Shown here: piece after piece, positions 33,590 to 43,707 of the stretch
Layout: every line of letters begins with the position of its first letter
Position numbering within the stretch: position 1 is the stretch's first letter
NCBI GenBank assembly: GCA_030424845.1
Contig: JAUHWC010000001.1
Coordinates: 434,001 to 498,000, forward strand
From: Alphaproteobacteria bacterium
Lineage (GTDB): Bacteria > Pseudomonadota > Alphaproteobacteria > Sphingomonadales > Sphingomonadaceae
Direction of reading: 5' to 3'
DNA: 64,000 nt
Notes under the pieces: model-generated
Seen by the model: only the letters and a program-made list of their open reading frames with translations
What the model was told of the DNA's origin: nothing
Databases searched by the model: none
Made by a program: the position numbers and the translations under genes

Positions 33590-35388
33590 GCCCTTTCTCC
33601 CCTCGTTTGTTGTTCGAAGAACCGCTTCAGGTCGAACTGGCCCGCATGGCGCAACAGCGCGCTGACCGGGCTCATGCTCAGCCCCTCGGTTCCGCAGTGA
33701 TAGCCGATGCCGATATCGTGCATCGTGCGCATGTTCAGCAGGATCGTGCCGAGCGTGCCGTTGCAGGCTTCCTCCACCCAGTAGAGGAAATAGAGCCCGT
33801 CGCGGATCTTCACCTGTGCGCCCGATCCCGACCATTGCAGGCCGGCCGACCGTTCCGGAGTAAAGATGATCCAGCTGGTCGTGCCCGGCGTGGAATAGAG
33901 ATGCATCGAAGTAAGGCCGGGCTGGTAGGAATAGGTGATGCAGCGGCCCAGCATGTCGAGCGTGTATTCATGCCGCGCATCGCCCGGATCTGGCGCGCCA
34001 TCGGCAATCAGCTTGCCGAACAGGTGGCGACAGCCTGCCTCGTTGGCGATGTAGGGCGTGTTGAGATAGCCGTTGTAGCAGGTCGCCTTGCCTTCCTCGA
34101 AGTCGAGCACGGCGATATGGCCATCGTGGTTGGGTTCGCCCGACAGAGCATGGCCCATCAGGAACACGCCGTCGATCGCTTCCCATGCGTGATAACGTGC
34201 GGGTGTCCATGCGCCGCCATCCTTGCGGTATCGCAGTTCGTCCACGCTGGTGAAGTGGTACTCCATCACCGGGCCATCGTCATAGCGGATCGTGACATCG
34301 CGCCCGACCAGGCCTTCGCTGGGGCTTTCGACATGATAGGCCATGCCGGTGGCACCGCTGCCCTCGCCCACGCGGCGGGCAAAGACATGGGTGTTGTCCG
34401 GCACCACGGCATCCACCTCCGCCTTGGTCATGGTCCGATAGGTTTCCATCGGCCGGTAGACCGCCCGCGCGCCCTTGGCCGTGGCATCGACATCAGCAGT
34501 CTGGCCCGGTCCGGGGCGAGGCAGCATCGGGCCGCCGGCCGTCTCTCCGAAATCCTCGAACTTGGCGATCTGGCCGAGCCATTCGCCGTTGCCGCGGAAG
34601 ACGTAATACTCCAGCTCGTCCGCCGCGTTGAAACCGAGCCTCAGCCCCACCTGCTCCAGCGCATTCACATCGAAGGCATAGGCAGAGAAGATACCTGAGA
34701 ACTCGCATTCGGTGCGGGTGTAGATGTATCTGCCGTGGCCGATCTCGATATAGTCGGCAGGCGCGCAATAGCCTTGCGAGCGGTCCATCCGGGTGAGTTC
34801 GACCCAATGGGTGTAGGCAATGGAATCGTAGAATTCGAGCGTCTCGGCACCCGTATCCTGCGTCCAGTGATAGGCGGCACCTTCCAGCCGGTTGTTGAAT
34901 TCGTGCCGCTTGGTGGGCGCAGGCTCGCCGTCGACCTCGACATAGCCCTGATAGACCTCGCGCATCACCTCGCGCTTGCGCTTGTCATAGCCGCCGAACC
35001 ACGTCTCGATCACGGTGGCGATGCGCGTGCCATTGTCCAGAACCACCGCGTATCCGCGCGATGCTCCGGGAATCATGTGCGCAAAGAAGGTCAGGTCACC
35101 AAGGTCCTGCGCAACGTAACCGCACTGTGCCACGGTGCGCGGGTTCTCGCTGATCGTCGCATTGGTTTCGCTGGGGAAGGAATAGGACAGGCGCGGCCCG
35201 TCAGTGCCTGTTGTGCCCTTGTCGCACACGATCCGCAGCGACTTGCCGACCAGCGAATGCGAAACCGGCGATGCGCATTGCGGCCCCGTGCCCGTTACCG
35301 CATCCACTTTCCGCCGGATCTCCTCATCGCTCATGGCGGTCCAGTCGATGCGGAACAGCGGCAAGTCCGGATATGCCTCTCCCGTCAT
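33586..35388 (-). CDS. MoaF-like protein, apparent tandem of calycin-type halves
   Basis: The ATG at 35388 (MTGEAYPDLPLFR) follows GGGGAG. Its 600 residues are about twice the usual MoaF length. The N-terminal half has LVGKSLRIVCDKG...RLSYSFPSE. The C-terminal half restarts with LVGRDVTIRYDDGPVMEYHFTSVDELRY and ends in the MoaF-type HCGTEGLSMSPVSALLRHAGQFD. MoaF was named from a molybdenum-pathway operon, but no moa gene is here. Family members are small beta-barrel, ligand-binding-like proteins. There is no signal peptide, so it is cytoplasmic. It is coupled to the Tat protein gene and divergent from the tannase gene with 160 bp between starts. Confidence 0.8.
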   Translation of the reverse strand: MTGEAYPDLPLFRIDWTAMSDEEIRRKVDAVTGTGPQCASPVSHSLVGKSLRIVCDKGTTGTDGPRLSYSFPSETNATISENPRTVAQCGYVAQDLGDLTFFAHMIPGASRGYAVVLDNGTRIATVIETWFGGYDKRKREVMREVYQGYVEVDGEPAPTKRHEFNNRLEGAAYHWTQDTGAETLEFYDSIAYTHWVELTRMDRSQGYCAPADYIEIGHGRYIYTRTECEFSGIFSAYAFDVNALEQVGLRLGFNAADELEYYVFRGNGEWLGQIAKFEDFGETAGGPMLPRPGPGQTADVDATAKGARAVYRPMETYRTMTKAEVDAVVPDNTHVFARRVGEGSGATGMAYHVESPSEGLVGRDVTIRYDDGPVMEYHFTSVDELRYRKDGGAWTPARYHAWEAIDGVFLMGHALSGEPNHDGHIAVLDFEEGKATCYNGYLNTPYIANEAGCRHLFGKLIADGAPDPGDARHEYTLDMLGRCITYSYQPGLTSMHLYSTPGTTSWIIFTPERSAGLQWSGSGAQVKIRDGLYFLYWVEEACNGTLGTILLNMRTMHDIGIGYHCGTEGLSMSPVSALLRHAGQFDLKRFFEQQTRGERA

Positions 35389-35548
35389 GGATTCTCCCCT
35401 CTTCAATCCTCGGTCAGGAAACCTAACATGCGCTTGGGCGCAGTCCAGCGCCAAGTCGGGGGAGCGACACACTGTTACAGAACTTGTTGTTGGCAGGCGC
35501 TTGGACCGCAGCTAGCTTCCAGCGCAAATCGATAAGGGGAGAGGAACC

Positions 35549-37042
35549 TTGAAGAAACTTGCCGCTGTCAGCCTGACAGCCCTTGCGCTCGCCGCCTGCA
35601 CGGGTGGAGACGGTGAAACCGCTACCATGATCGTGACTACCGCGGAGGATTGCGCGGCTTTCGACACCACGCTGATTGCGGGCAACGGCACCGCCGAGTG
35701 GGTGGAAGCGACCGAGGATCATCCCGCCTTTTGCGAGCTGAAGGGCACGGAATCTCCAGCCGAGGGATCCAGCATCGGCGTCGTCTATCGCTTTCCCGCC
35801 GAATGGAACGGAAAGCTCCTGGGCCTGGGTGGCGGCGGCTGGGCCGGCAATGTCACGCTTCAGGCCGCGATGCAGGGCCTTTCCAAGGGCTATGCCACCA
35901 TGCAGACCGATGGCGGCAATGACGGCACGGACGTATGGGCCAACAGCTGGGTGGCCGAACGTCCCGAGAGTGCGATGGATTTCAGCCATCGCGCGATCCA
36001 TATCATGACAGTGACCGGCAAGGCCTTTGCCGAGAAATACTATGGCCAGCCGCACAGCATGGCGATCTTCCAGGGTTGCTCCACCGGTGGTCGCATGGCG
36101 CTGATGGAAGCCCAGCGTTACCCGACCGATTACGATGCGATCATCTCCGGCGCGCCGGTCTACACGCTGCAGGTGCAGACCAGCGCGGTGTTCCGCAACC
36201 AGACCTTCGCGCAGAGCGGCGGCTTCTCCATGGAAGACCTGCAACTGGTGCAATCCTCCGCCCTCGCCCAGTGTGACGCGAAGGACGGGGTCGAGGACGG
36301 CATCATCAACGATCCGGCATCCTGCGACTGGCAGCCCGCCAACCTGCAATGCGAAGGCGGCAAGGATGCGAGCTGCCTGACTTCGGGCCAGGTTGCCGCG
36401 CTGGAAGCAGTCTATAACGGCACCAAGGCATCCGATGCCAGTTGGATGATGCACCCCATGCGTCGCGGCGGTGAAGCCGGCTGGGCCTTCTTCGTCGGCA
36501 CCGATGGCAGCGGCGCGGACCCGACCGGCGGCGGCGGCCTTGCCAACCTGTTCCCGCTGTTCTTCGGCGCGAACAGCAGCGTGACGCTGGCCAACTACAA
36601 CGAGGCGAACTACCTCACCACGCGCAGCAGCGAGTTTGCGCAGATGTACGAGGCGCAAAGCGCCGACCTCAGCGAATTCTTCGCCAATGGCGGGCGGCTG
36701 ATGCTGTGGCATGGCGAAAGCGATCCCGGCCCCAGCCCGGTCGGATCGAACGAATATGCCCAGGCCGTGATGGCGCAGAACCCGGCAGCAGCTGACCAGT
36801 TCCGCTACTTCACCTTGCCCGGCGTGGGCCACTGCGCCGGTGGACCGGGGGCTGACATGGTCGATTACATCGATGCAATGGACAGCTGGGTTTCCAGCGG
36901 CACCGCCCCCGAACGCCTGATCGGCACCAAGGCGGACGGCTCGCTCACCCTCCCGCATTGCGCATGGCCCAATGTCGCCCGTTTCGAGGGCGAAGGCGAT
37001 GCCAACGATCCCGACGCGTGGAGCTGCGTGCCGCGCACCTGA
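35549..37042 (+). CDS. Tannase/feruloyl esterase family lipoprotein
   Basis: A 497-residue precursor. The lipobox is L14-A-A-C17, so mature protein is lipid-anchored, probably in the outer membrane. The nucleophile elbow is GCSTGG with Ser178 next to Cys177, the family CS-D-HC arrangement. The acid is probably in LWHGESDPGPSP, and the His-Cys pair is in LPGVGHCAGGPGAD. The lid region is rich in cysteines. It hydrolyses esters of aromatic acids such as ferulate, gallate or phthalate monoesters; the actual substrate is unknown. AGGGGAGAGG precedes the ATG. The next gene on the strand is an unrelated helicase. Confidence 0.92.
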   Translation: MKKLAAVSLTALALAACTGGDGETATMIVTTAEDCAAFDTTLIAGNGTAEWVEATEDHPAFCELKGTESPAEGSSIGVVYRFPAEWNGKLLGLGGGGWAGNVTLQAAMQGLSKGYATMQTDGGNDGTDVWANSWVAERPESAMDFSHRAIHIMTVTGKAFAEKYYGQPHSMAIFQGCSTGGRMALMEAQRYPTDYDAIISGAPVYTLQVQTSAVFRNQTFAQSGGFSMEDLQLVQSSALAQCDAKDGVEDGIINDPASCDWQPANLQCEGGKDASCLTSGQVAALEAVYNGTKASDASWMMHPMRRGGEAGWAFFVGTDGSGADPTGGGGLANLFPLFFGANSSVTLANYNEANYLTTRSSEFAQMYEAQSADLSEFFANGGRLMLWHGESDPGPSPVGSNEYAQAVMAQNPAAADQFRYFTLPGVGHCAGGPGADMVDYIDAMDSWVSSGTAPERLIGTKADGSLTLPHCAWPNVARFEGEGDANDPDAWSCVPRT

Positions 37043-37156
37043 TCGGCCAAGAACCGGCACAAGCAAGGGCGGCATCGCAAGGTGCCGCCCTTCTTCTTCC
37101 GGGCAAAGGCCCGGTGCGCTTGTTTACTTTTCGTTCCGCCCTGCGCATGGTCGGCA

Positions 37157-39895
37157 ATGATGGCCGCACTGCCCCTTCCCGCACTCCATGCCAGCCATGC
37201 CGGATGCTGGTTGCGCCCCGCCGATGGCGAGACGCGCGCGCTTGGCAAGGGCGAGGCGGTGATGGCGGCGGCAGACACGCCGCTGCTGATGGTGAACGCA
37301 CCGCTGGTGGCCACGCGGCTCGGATATCCGGACCTGTCCGGGCTGGACCTGCTGGAACTCTTCGCCTTCATCCATCCCGCCCGCTTCTGCGTACCCACGC
37401 CAAAGGGCCTTGCCCATGCGCTGGAGCTGGAGGAGCCGAAGGAAGGGGACGAAGTGCCGCGCTTCCTGCAGCAGGCAGCAGGCAAGTTGCTGGCAACCTG
37501 CGAAAGCCCGGATTGGGCAGAGCGCGAAGGCGCGTGGAGCACGCTGCAATCGCTTGCCCGGTTGCGCTGGCCCTGGGCTGGCGTGATCGCGCCCTGCATT
37601 GCCAGGCCCGATCGTGCGGAAAAGTGGCTGTTCTCACGCCTGCCGGAATGGGAAGAACACGGCGAGCGCCCGCAACCCCGGCAGGTCGAGCTGCCCGAAG
37701 ACGCAGTGGAACAGCAGCTATCCCGCCTGACGGGGGACGGATCCGAATACCGCGAGGGCCAGCACCATTATGCGCAGGAAGTGGCGCGCATCTTCGCCCC
37801 GCGTGACAAGCGCGATGTGCCCCACATGCTGCTGGCCCAGGCGGGCACGGGCATCGGCAAGACGCTGGGTTATCTTGCCCCCGCCTCGCTCTGGGCCGGG
37901 GCATCGGGCGGCACCGTCTGGGTTTCCACCTATACCAAGAACCTGCAGCGCCAGCTGCGCAGCGAGAGTGCGCGGGCATGGCCGGAAGATCGGCCCGATG
38001 GATCGCGCCCGGTGGTGATCCGCAAGGGGCGCGAGAACTACCTGTGCCTGCTCAACCTGGAAGACGCGCTGCAAGGGGGCTTTGGCGGGAGGGCGGCCAT
38101 CCTCGCGCAACTGGTGGCGCGCTGGGCCGCCTACAGCCGCGACGGGGACATGATCGGCGGCGATTTGCCCGGCTGGCTGGGTACGCTGTTCCGCAGCCGC
38201 GCGATCAAGTCGCTGACGGACCAGCGCGGCGAATGCGTCTATGCCGGGTGCCCGCACTACCGCAAATGCTTCATCGAACATGCTGCACGCGCCAGCGCGC
38301 AGGCCGATCTGGTGATTGCCAACCATGCGCTGGTGATGGTGAACGCCGCACGCGGTCGTGACCATGCGCAGCGACCGACACGCATCATATTTGACGAGGG
38401 CCACCATGTTTTCGAAGCAGCCGATTCCACCTTCTCTGCTGCCTTGACCGGCATGGAAGCCATCGAACTGAAGCGCTGGCTGCTGGGGCCCGAGCGCGGC
38501 TCCAAGGGCCGCCGCCGGGGCTTGTCCGCGCGGCTGGCGGATATCTCCAGCTATGACGAGCAGGGCGGCAAGGCCATCGCGGCGGCTTGCCAGGCGGCAG
38601 AGGCCCTGCCCGGTGGCGGCTGGTTGCAACGCCTTGCCGATGGCGAACCCTCCGGCCCGGTGGAGGAACTGCTCGCAGCGGTGCGCGCCACCACCTATGC
38701 CCGCGACGAAAGCGGCGGGCAGGAAGCAGGCTACGGCATCGAGACAGAAGCCGCACAGCTCGATGGCAAGCTGGTGGAACTGGCACAGCAGGCCGCCGTC
38801 GCCTTGGCCGAAATCCGCCAACCGCTGATCCGGCTCGGCATCCGGCTTGAAGCGATCGCCGAGGATGCGCCCGACTGGCTCGATACCCAGGGTCGCGCCC
38901 GCCTTGACGGGGTGCGCCTTTCGCTGGGCTGGCGGATCGACATGCTTGGTGCGTGGGAAGCGCTGCTCGAACGCCTCGGCGGTCCGGCCAGCCCCGATTT
39001 CGTGGATTGGCTCGCCGTCGCCCGCTCCGATGCACGCGAATACGACGTGGGCCTGTATCGTCACTTCCTGGATCCGATGGAGCCATTCGCACGCACCGTT
39101 CTGGCCGGCACGCACGGCGTGATGCTGACCAGTGCCACCCTGTGCGATCGCGGTGCCGAGGGGGAGGACTGGGACAGCGCCATCGCCCGCTCCGGTGCCC
39201 GATATCTCGAGACGCCGCCGCTGATGACACAGGCCGAAAGTCCCTTCGATTATGCCAGCAATGCCGAGGTGCTGATCGTCACCGACGTGAAGAAGGGCGA
39301 CCTTGCCGGCCTTGCCGGGGCCTATGCCCGGATCATCGAGGCATCCGGCGGAGGCGTGCTGGGCCTGTTTACCGCCATCCGCCGGCTGCGCGCCGTGCAT
39401 GGCCGCATTGCCGACAGGCTGGCACGCGCGGGCCTGCCGCTGTTCGCCCAGCACGTCGACCCGATCGACACCGGCACCCTGGTGGATATCTTCCGCGACG
39501 ATCCTTCTTCCAGCCTGCTCGGCACCGATGCCTTGCGCGACGGGGTGGACGTGCCGGGAGAATCGCTCCGCTGCGTGGTGATGGAACAGGTGCCATGGCC
39601 CAAGCCCAGCATCCTGCACCGTGCCCGCCGCGCGGCGAACGGCGGTTCGGCCTATGATGACCGCATCATCCGTGCCCGGCTTGCCCAGGCCTTCGGCCGC
39701 CTCATCCGCAGCAAGGATGACCGCGGACACTTCATCGTGCTGTCATCCGCATTTCCGTCCCGGCTCCTGTCTGCCTTTCCACCCGGCACGCCTGTCACTC
39801 GACTGACCCTTGAGGAGGCTTTACAACGGGTGAGCGCCAGTGTTTGGGTTGAACGCGAAGACGCGACCATTTCCGGGGAAGAGATCAAGCCGTGA
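37157..39895 (+). CDS. DinG/YoaA-type ATP-dependent DNA helicase
   Basis: Start placed at ATG 37157 (MMAALPLPALHASHAG); the track start at 37082 has a poor N-terminus. The 912-residue protein is an XPD-like superfamily 2 helicase. After an N-terminal extension of about 200 residues come Walker A (LAQAGTGIGKTLGYLAP), cysteines that likely bind a [4Fe-4S] cluster (YLCLLN...CVYAGCPHYRKCFIEHA), DEGHH as motif II, and motif VI near AFGRLIRSKDDRGHF. It unwinds DNA 5'-3' in repair or at R-loops. The stop overlaps the next start as GTGA, indicating coupled translation with the histidine phosphatase. Confidence 0.92.
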   Translation: MMAALPLPALHASHAGCWLRPADGETRALGKGEAVMAAADTPLLMVNAPLVATRLGYPDLSGLDLLELFAFIHPARFCVPTPKGLAHALELEEPKEGDEVPRFLQQAAGKLLATCESPDWAEREGAWSTLQSLARLRWPWAGVIAPCIARPDRAEKWLFSRLPEWEEHGERPQPRQVELPEDAVEQQLSRLTGDGSEYREGQHHYAQEVARIFAPRDKRDVPHMLLAQAGTGIGKTLGYLAPASLWAGASGGTVWVSTYTKNLQRQLRSESARAWPEDRPDGSRPVVIRKGRENYLCLLNLEDALQGGFGGRAAILAQLVARWAAYSRDGDMIGGDLPGWLGTLFRSRAIKSLTDQRGECVYAGCPHYRKCFIEHAARASAQADLVIANHALVMVNAARGRDHAQRPTRIIFDEGHHVFEAADSTFSAALTGMEAIELKRWLLGPERGSKGRRRGLSARLADISSYDEQGGKAIAAACQAAEALPGGGWLQRLADGEPSGPVEELLAAVRATTYARDESGGQEAGYGIETEAAQLDGKLVELAQQAAVALAEIRQPLIRLGIRLEAIAEDAPDWLDTQGRARLDGVRLSLGWRIDMLGAWEALLERLGGPASPDFVDWLAVARSDAREYDVGLYRHFLDPMEPFARTVLAGTHGVMLTSATLCDRGAEGEDWDSAIARSGARYLETPPLMTQAESPFDYASNAEVLIVTDVKKGDLAGLAGAYARIIEASGGGVLGLFTAIRRLRAVHGRIADRLARAGLPLFAQHVDPIDTGTLVDIFRDDPSSSLLGTDALRDGVDVPGESLRCVVMEQVPWPKPSILHRARRAANGGSAYDDRIIRARLAQAFGRLIRSKDDRGHFIVLSSAFPSRLLSAFPPGTPVTRLTLEEALQRVSASVWVEREDATISGEEIKP

Positions 39896-40425
39896 AGCTG
39901 CTCGGCATCCTGCGCCATGCCAAGTCCGACTGGGACGACCTTTCGCTGCGCGATTTCGACCGCGGGCTGAATGACCGGGGGCGCAAGGGCGCCAGGCTGA
40001 TGGGCGATCATATCACCGATCACGGGGTGAAGTGGGAAGCGATCATCGCCAGCCCGGCGGAACGGGTGAAGCAGACTCTGGCAGCGAGCGGCCTGCCCCA
40101 GCCGATCACCTTCGACCAGGACGCCTACATGGCCGATCCGCAAACGCTGGTGCGCCTCGTCCGGCAATATGCGGGCAATGTGGATGCCCTGCTGCTGGCG
40201 GCCCACAATCCGGGCTTGCAGGAGCTCGCGCTTGAACTGGTCCCTCCCGAGAAGGAGGATCCGCTGTTTGGCGAGGTTATGGAGAAGTTCCCGACGGCAG
40301 CATTCGCCGTGTTCGAACTCGATATCGATAGCTGGGATGATTTCGGCCCCGGCTGCGGCAAAATGGTGCATTTCGCCCGGCCGCGGGATCTCGATCCGGA
40401 ACTCGGCCCCCAGTCACCTGATTAG
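39892..40425 (+). CDS. SixA-type histidine phosphatase
   Basis: A 177-residue protein beginning at GTG 39892, which overlaps the helicase stop by four bases. Catalytic His9 is in LGILRHAKSDW (RHG motif variant RHA), with the arginine partner in IIASPAERVKQT and the second histidine in LLAAHNPGLQEL. E. coli SixA dephosphorylates a phosphohistidine in a phosphotransfer protein. Small SixA-like proteins in alphaproteobacteria may do the same for PTS-Ntr or act on small phosphoesters. It is cytoplasmic. The substrate is not indicated by the neighbours. Confidence 0.9.
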   Translation: MKLLGILRHAKSDWDDLSLRDFDRGLNDRGRKGARLMGDHITDHGVKWEAIIASPAERVKQTLAASGLPQPITFDQDAYMADPQTLVRLVRQYAGNVDALLLAAHNPGLQELALELVPPEKEDPLFGEVMEKFPTAAFAVFELDIDSWDDFGPGCGKMVHFARPRDLDPELGPQSPD

Positions 40426-40464
40426 GAGGGTTCCTGCGTGCCGCTGGGTATCGTTAGGTGCCTG

Positions 40465-40866
40465 TCAGGCCGCTTCCAGTGCCGCAGCAAGCCGGCGGCG
40501 AATTGCCTTGAGCTGTTGTAGCGCCTCTGCGGGCAGGTCGTCCGAAGTGGAAGAACGTGCAGCAGCTTGCGGCTCGGGTGCAGGCCCGGCAGCCTTGCCC
40601 TTGCCTTCCACCACCTGCCTTGCTCCCTTGAGGGTGTAGCCTTCGTGATTGACCAACCGGTCAATCTGCATGACCAGCGCCACGTCTTCCGGCCGATAGA
40701 GCCGGCGGCCACCGCTGCGTTTCAATGGGTTGAGGGTGGGAAACTGCTGCTCCCAATAACGCAGGATATGCTGCTTGATGCCAAGCCCCCGCGCCACTTC
40801 CCCGATGGTGCGCATGGCATCAGCCGCCTTGCCATCATCAAAGGAAGTGGCGTCAGGCGCAGTCAT
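40465..40866 (-). CDS. MerR-family transcriptional regulator
   Basis: 133 residues. The N-terminal winged helix is [67 protein letters not shown]. The C-terminal region is short, with no cysteine ligands for metal, so it is not a mercury-type sensor. In this order such a gene regularly follows ihfA; the two overlap as ATGA here. It probably activates or represses from spacer-elongated promoters, but its target is unknown. Confidence 0.93.
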   Translation of the reverse strand: MTAPDATSFDDGKAADAMRTIGEVARGLGIKQHILRYWEQQFPTLNPLKRSGGRRLYRPEDVALVMQIDRLVNHEGYTLKGARQVVEGKGKAAGPAPEPQAAARSSTSDDLPAEALQQLKAIRRRLAAALEAA

Positions 40867-41171
40867 GAGGCGGACGCGATCCGCTCTTTCAGCTTCTGGC
40901 TGGCACGGAATGTCATCACCCTGCGCGGGGTGATCGGCACTTCGACACCGGTCTTGGGATTGCGGCCGATGCGTTCATTCTTGTCCCGCAGCACGAAGCT
41001 GCCGAAACCGGAAATCTTCACGTTCTCGCCGTCTTCCATCGCATCACACATCTTGCCAAGAATGGCTTCGACAAGTTCAAGGCTCTCCGAACGCGAAAAA
41101 CCCATTTTTCTGTTTATAGTTTCCGCCAGATCGGCGCGGGTGAGTGTCCCGACAGAGCGCATTGAATCCAT
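40863..41171 (-). CDS. ihfA: Integration host factor subunit alpha
   Basis: The ATG at 41171 ([17 protein letters not shown]) follows GAGGAG at 9 bases and gives 102 residues. Earlier ATGs (41192, 41246) extend beyond the family N-terminus. The HU/IHF fold is intact, with the beta-arm sequence [33 protein letters not shown] containing the conserved RNP. It bends DNA as a heterodimer with IhfB, affecting replication, recombination and transcription. The gene is in the conserved plsX-fabH-ihfA-merR order. Confidence 0.96.
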   Translation of the reverse strand: MDSMRSVGTLTRADLAETINRKMGFSRSESLELVEAILGKMCDAMEDGENVKISGFGSFVLRDKNERIGRNPKTGVEVPITPRRVMTFRASQKLKERIASAS

Positions 41172-41285
41172 GCGTGCCTTCTCCTCGTTCATTATGCGAC
41201 CCGCAACAATAATGCAGGAATCCCCGCCCCTTGGCAAGGTTAGCAATCGAACGATCCACCGTGGCGGAACTGGAAATCAGGGGGC

Positions 41286-42251
41286 CTAGACGCGCAGCAG
41301 GCTGGCGCCCCAGGTGAAGCCGCCGCCCATGGCTTCCAGCATCACCAGGTCCCCCCGCTTGATGCGCCCGTCGCGCCACGCCTCGTCAAAGGCCAGCGGA
41401 ACCGATGCCGCCGATGTATTTGCATGGCGATCGACAGTGATCACCACCTTGTCCATCCCCAGGCCCAGCTTGCGTGCGGTGGCATCGAGGATGCGGAAAT
41501 TGGCCTGGTGCGGCACGACCCAGTCGATCGCCGAGGCCGGATAGCCTGTCTTTTCAAGCACATCCTTGAGGACCTGGGCAAGGTTGGTCACCGCGTGGCG
41601 GAACACTTCGCGGCCCTTCATCCGCAGGTGACCCACCGTCTGCGTGCTCGAGGGGCCACCATCGACGTAGAGCATGTCCTTGTACTCTCCGTCAGCATGC
41701 AGTTGCGATCCGAGTATGCCCGGCCCGTCTTCAGCGACATCTTCCGCCGACAGGACAAAGGCTCCTGCACCATCGCCGAACAGCACGCAGGTGGCGCGGT
41801 CTTCCCAGTCGAGAATCCGGCTCATGGTTTCCGCGCCGATCACCAGCGCATTCTTCGCCATTCCGCCGCGCAGCATCGAGTCGGCAGTGCCCAGCGCATA
41901 CAGGAAACCCGAACACACGGCAGCCACATCGAAAGCGGGAAAGCCCGAACCGCCCAGTTCCTTCTGCACGATGGTGGCGGTAGCCGGGAAGGTGACATCG
42001 GGCGTGCAGGTGCCGAGCACGATCAGGTCGATATCGGCAATCGTCATGCCGGCATTCTCGAGCGCTTTGCGCGCCGCTTCGACAGCCAGGGTAGAGGTGG
42101 TTTCGCCCTCGCCCGCGATATAGCGCTGGGTGATACCGGTGCGTTCGCGAATCCATTCGTCGCTTGTATCGACCCTCTGCGCCAGCTCGTCATTGGTGAC
42201 ACATGTCTTGGGCAAGGCTGAACCCGATCCCTTGAAGACGCTGCGGATCAC
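41286..42251 (-). CDS. fabH: 3-oxoacyl-ACP synthase III (KAS III)
   Basis: 321 residues. The enzyme condenses acetyl-CoA with malonyl-ACP to start type II fatty acid synthesis. The catalytic triad is visible: Cys113 in [12 protein letters not shown], His in [11 protein letters not shown] and Asn in HANTSAAS. The GxGxG-like C-terminal [12 protein letters not shown] is complete. It overlaps plsX by four bases (ATGA), the standard pair. Length and motifs are normal. Confidence 0.98.
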   Translation of the reverse strand: MIRSVFKGSGSALPKTCVTNDELAQRVDTSDEWIRERTGITQRYIAGEGETTSTLAVEAARKALENAGMTIADIDLIVLGTCTPDVTFPATATIVQKELGGSGFPAFDVAAVCSGFLYALGTADSMLRGGMAKNALVIGAETMSRILDWEDRATCVLFGDGAGAFVLSAEDVAEDGPGILGSQLHADGEYKDMLYVDGGPSSTQTVGHLRMKGREVFRHAVTNLAQVLKDVLEKTGYPASAIDWVVPHQANFRILDATARKLGLGMDKVVITVDRHANTSAASVPLAFDEAWRDGRIKRGDLVMLEAMGGGFTWGASLLRV

Positions 42252-43300
42252 TTGGCTCCAGCTCCATTGTCGCGCAGCCGGTCCTCACCGAGTTCGGCAA
42301 GGTCGGCAGTGATGCGTTCGGTCAGATTTTCTTCGAGCAGGCGCGCCGTCACTTCCACGGCATTGGCCACGCCTTGCGTATTGGCGCTGCCGTGCGACTT
42401 CACCACCACGCCGTTCAGGCCCAGGAACACCCCGCCATTGTGGTTGTTCGGATCGAGGTGATGGCGCAGCAGTTCGGTGGCAGGGCGCGAGACGAGAAAG
42501 CCGATCTTCGAGCGCAGGGAAGAGGTGAAGGCCGATTTCAGCAGGTCGGTAACGAAACGGGCGGAACCTTCGATGGCCTTCAAGGCAATATTGCCGGAGA
42601 AACCGTCCGTCACCACCACATCCACTTCGCCGCGATTGATCTTGTCGGCTTCCACGAACCCCTCGAAGGCGAGCGAGAGGCCGGTTGCTTCACGCAACAG
42701 CGCGGCGGCATCCTGCAGGTCCGTCTTGCCCTTGGTTTCCTCCGTGCCGATGTTGAGCAGGCGAACGCGCGGCGCCTCCAGCCCGGTGACGATGCGGGAA
42801 TAGGCCGCACCCATGATCGCGAACTGGACAAGGTTGCGGGCATCGCATTCGGTGTTGGCACCCAGGTCCAGCATGATCACGTCATTGTCGCCCAGAGTGG
42901 GCATCAACGCAGCGAGCGCCGGCCGATCGATCCCGGGCATGGTGCGAAGCGCAAGCTTGCTCATGGCCATCAGCGCGCCGGTATTGCCGCCACTGACAGC
43001 AGCAGCACACTCACCGGTCTTCACCGCGTTGATCGCCAGCCCCATGCTGGTGGTCTTGGCGCGGCGCAGCGCCTGGGTGGGCCGCTCATCACCGCCCACC
43101 ACATCATCGCAATGCAGGATTTCGGATGCACCCGCCATGCCCGGGTGCTGGTCAAGCGCCGCCTTGATCCGCGCTTCGTCGCCGACAAGCAGGAAACGGA
43201 ACTGGTCATGGCGACGGCGAGCAAGCGCCGCGCCGGAGACCATAACGCGCACGCCCTCGTCACCGCCCATCGCATCGATAGCGATACGCGGCAGGCTCAT
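42248..43300 (-). CDS. plsX: Phosphate acyltransferase PlsX
   Basis: The ATG at 43300 ([16 protein letters not shown]) has GGGGGGAG 8 bases upstream and gives 350 residues; the seven extra track residues are dropped. The enzyme makes acyl-phosphate from acyl-ACP for phospholipid synthesis. Family motifs are [42 protein letters not shown], and [10 protein letters not shown]. It is a peripheral membrane enzyme. It lies between rpmF upstream and fabH downstream on the same strand. Confidence 0.98.
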   Translation of the reverse strand: MSLPRIAIDAMGGDEGVRVMVSGAALARRRHDQFRFLLVGDEARIKAALDQHPGMAGASEILHCDDVVGGDERPTQALRRAKTTSMGLAINAVKTGECAAAVSGGNTGALMAMSKLALRTMPGIDRPALAALMPTLGDNDVIMLDLGANTECDARNLVQFAIMGAAYSRIVTGLEAPRVRLLNIGTEETKGKTDLQDAAALLREATGLSLAFEGFVEADKINRGEVDVVVTDGFSGNIALKAIEGSARFVTDLLKSAFTSSLRSKIGFLVSRPATELLRHHLDPNNHNGGVFLGLNGVVVKSHGSANTQGVANAVEVTARLLEENLTERITADLAELGEDRLRDNGAGAK

Positions 43301-43330
43301 ACGCGATTCTCCCCCCGTCAACTTGAGGCT

Positions 43331-43513
43331 TTAAAGGCCCTTGGGCTCGAGAATCTGGCGGCCGTTGTAATGGCCGCAAGCGTTGCACAGCATGTGCGGA
43401 CGCTTCAGCTCGCCACAGTTGGAGCATTCGTGGAAGGCTTCGACCTTCAGCGAATCATGACCACGACGATTGCCACGACGATGCGGCGAAACTTTTCTTT
43501 TAGGGACAGCCAT
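43331..43513 (-). CDS. rpmF: 50S ribosomal protein L32
   Basis: The ATG at 43513 ([20 protein letters not shown]) gives 60 residues; the 30-residue extension in the ORF track is not part of the protein. The zinc ribbon is [23 protein letters not shown] with four cysteines. It precedes plsX by 30 bp, the common rpmF-plsX-fabH order. Having the four-cysteine form indicates zinc-dependent L32. Confidence 0.98.
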   Translation of the reverse strand: MAVPKRKVSPHRRGNRRGHDSLKVEAFHECSNCGELKRPHMLCNACGHYNGRQILEPKGL

Positions 43514-43707
43514 GGCGGCACCTGTTCCTTGAAATCTAAAACTGTATGGCAGCCGCCCTAGGGCAAGCATCGCAACCGCGCAAGCGCGGCAGATGGCAGC
43601 CACAGGATACGGCGAAGGCGCGCGCTATAGAGGATTCTGCCCGCGTTGCAAGCCACCTTCTGACCGCCTATCACCTGCTGACGGGACAGGATCGGGAGAT
43701 AAGCCTC

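Noticed and set aside
37082-37156. Upstream extension of the helicase ORF
   Set aside because: The extra residues are atypical and overlap the intergenic region; the ATG at 37157 matches a natural N-terminus.
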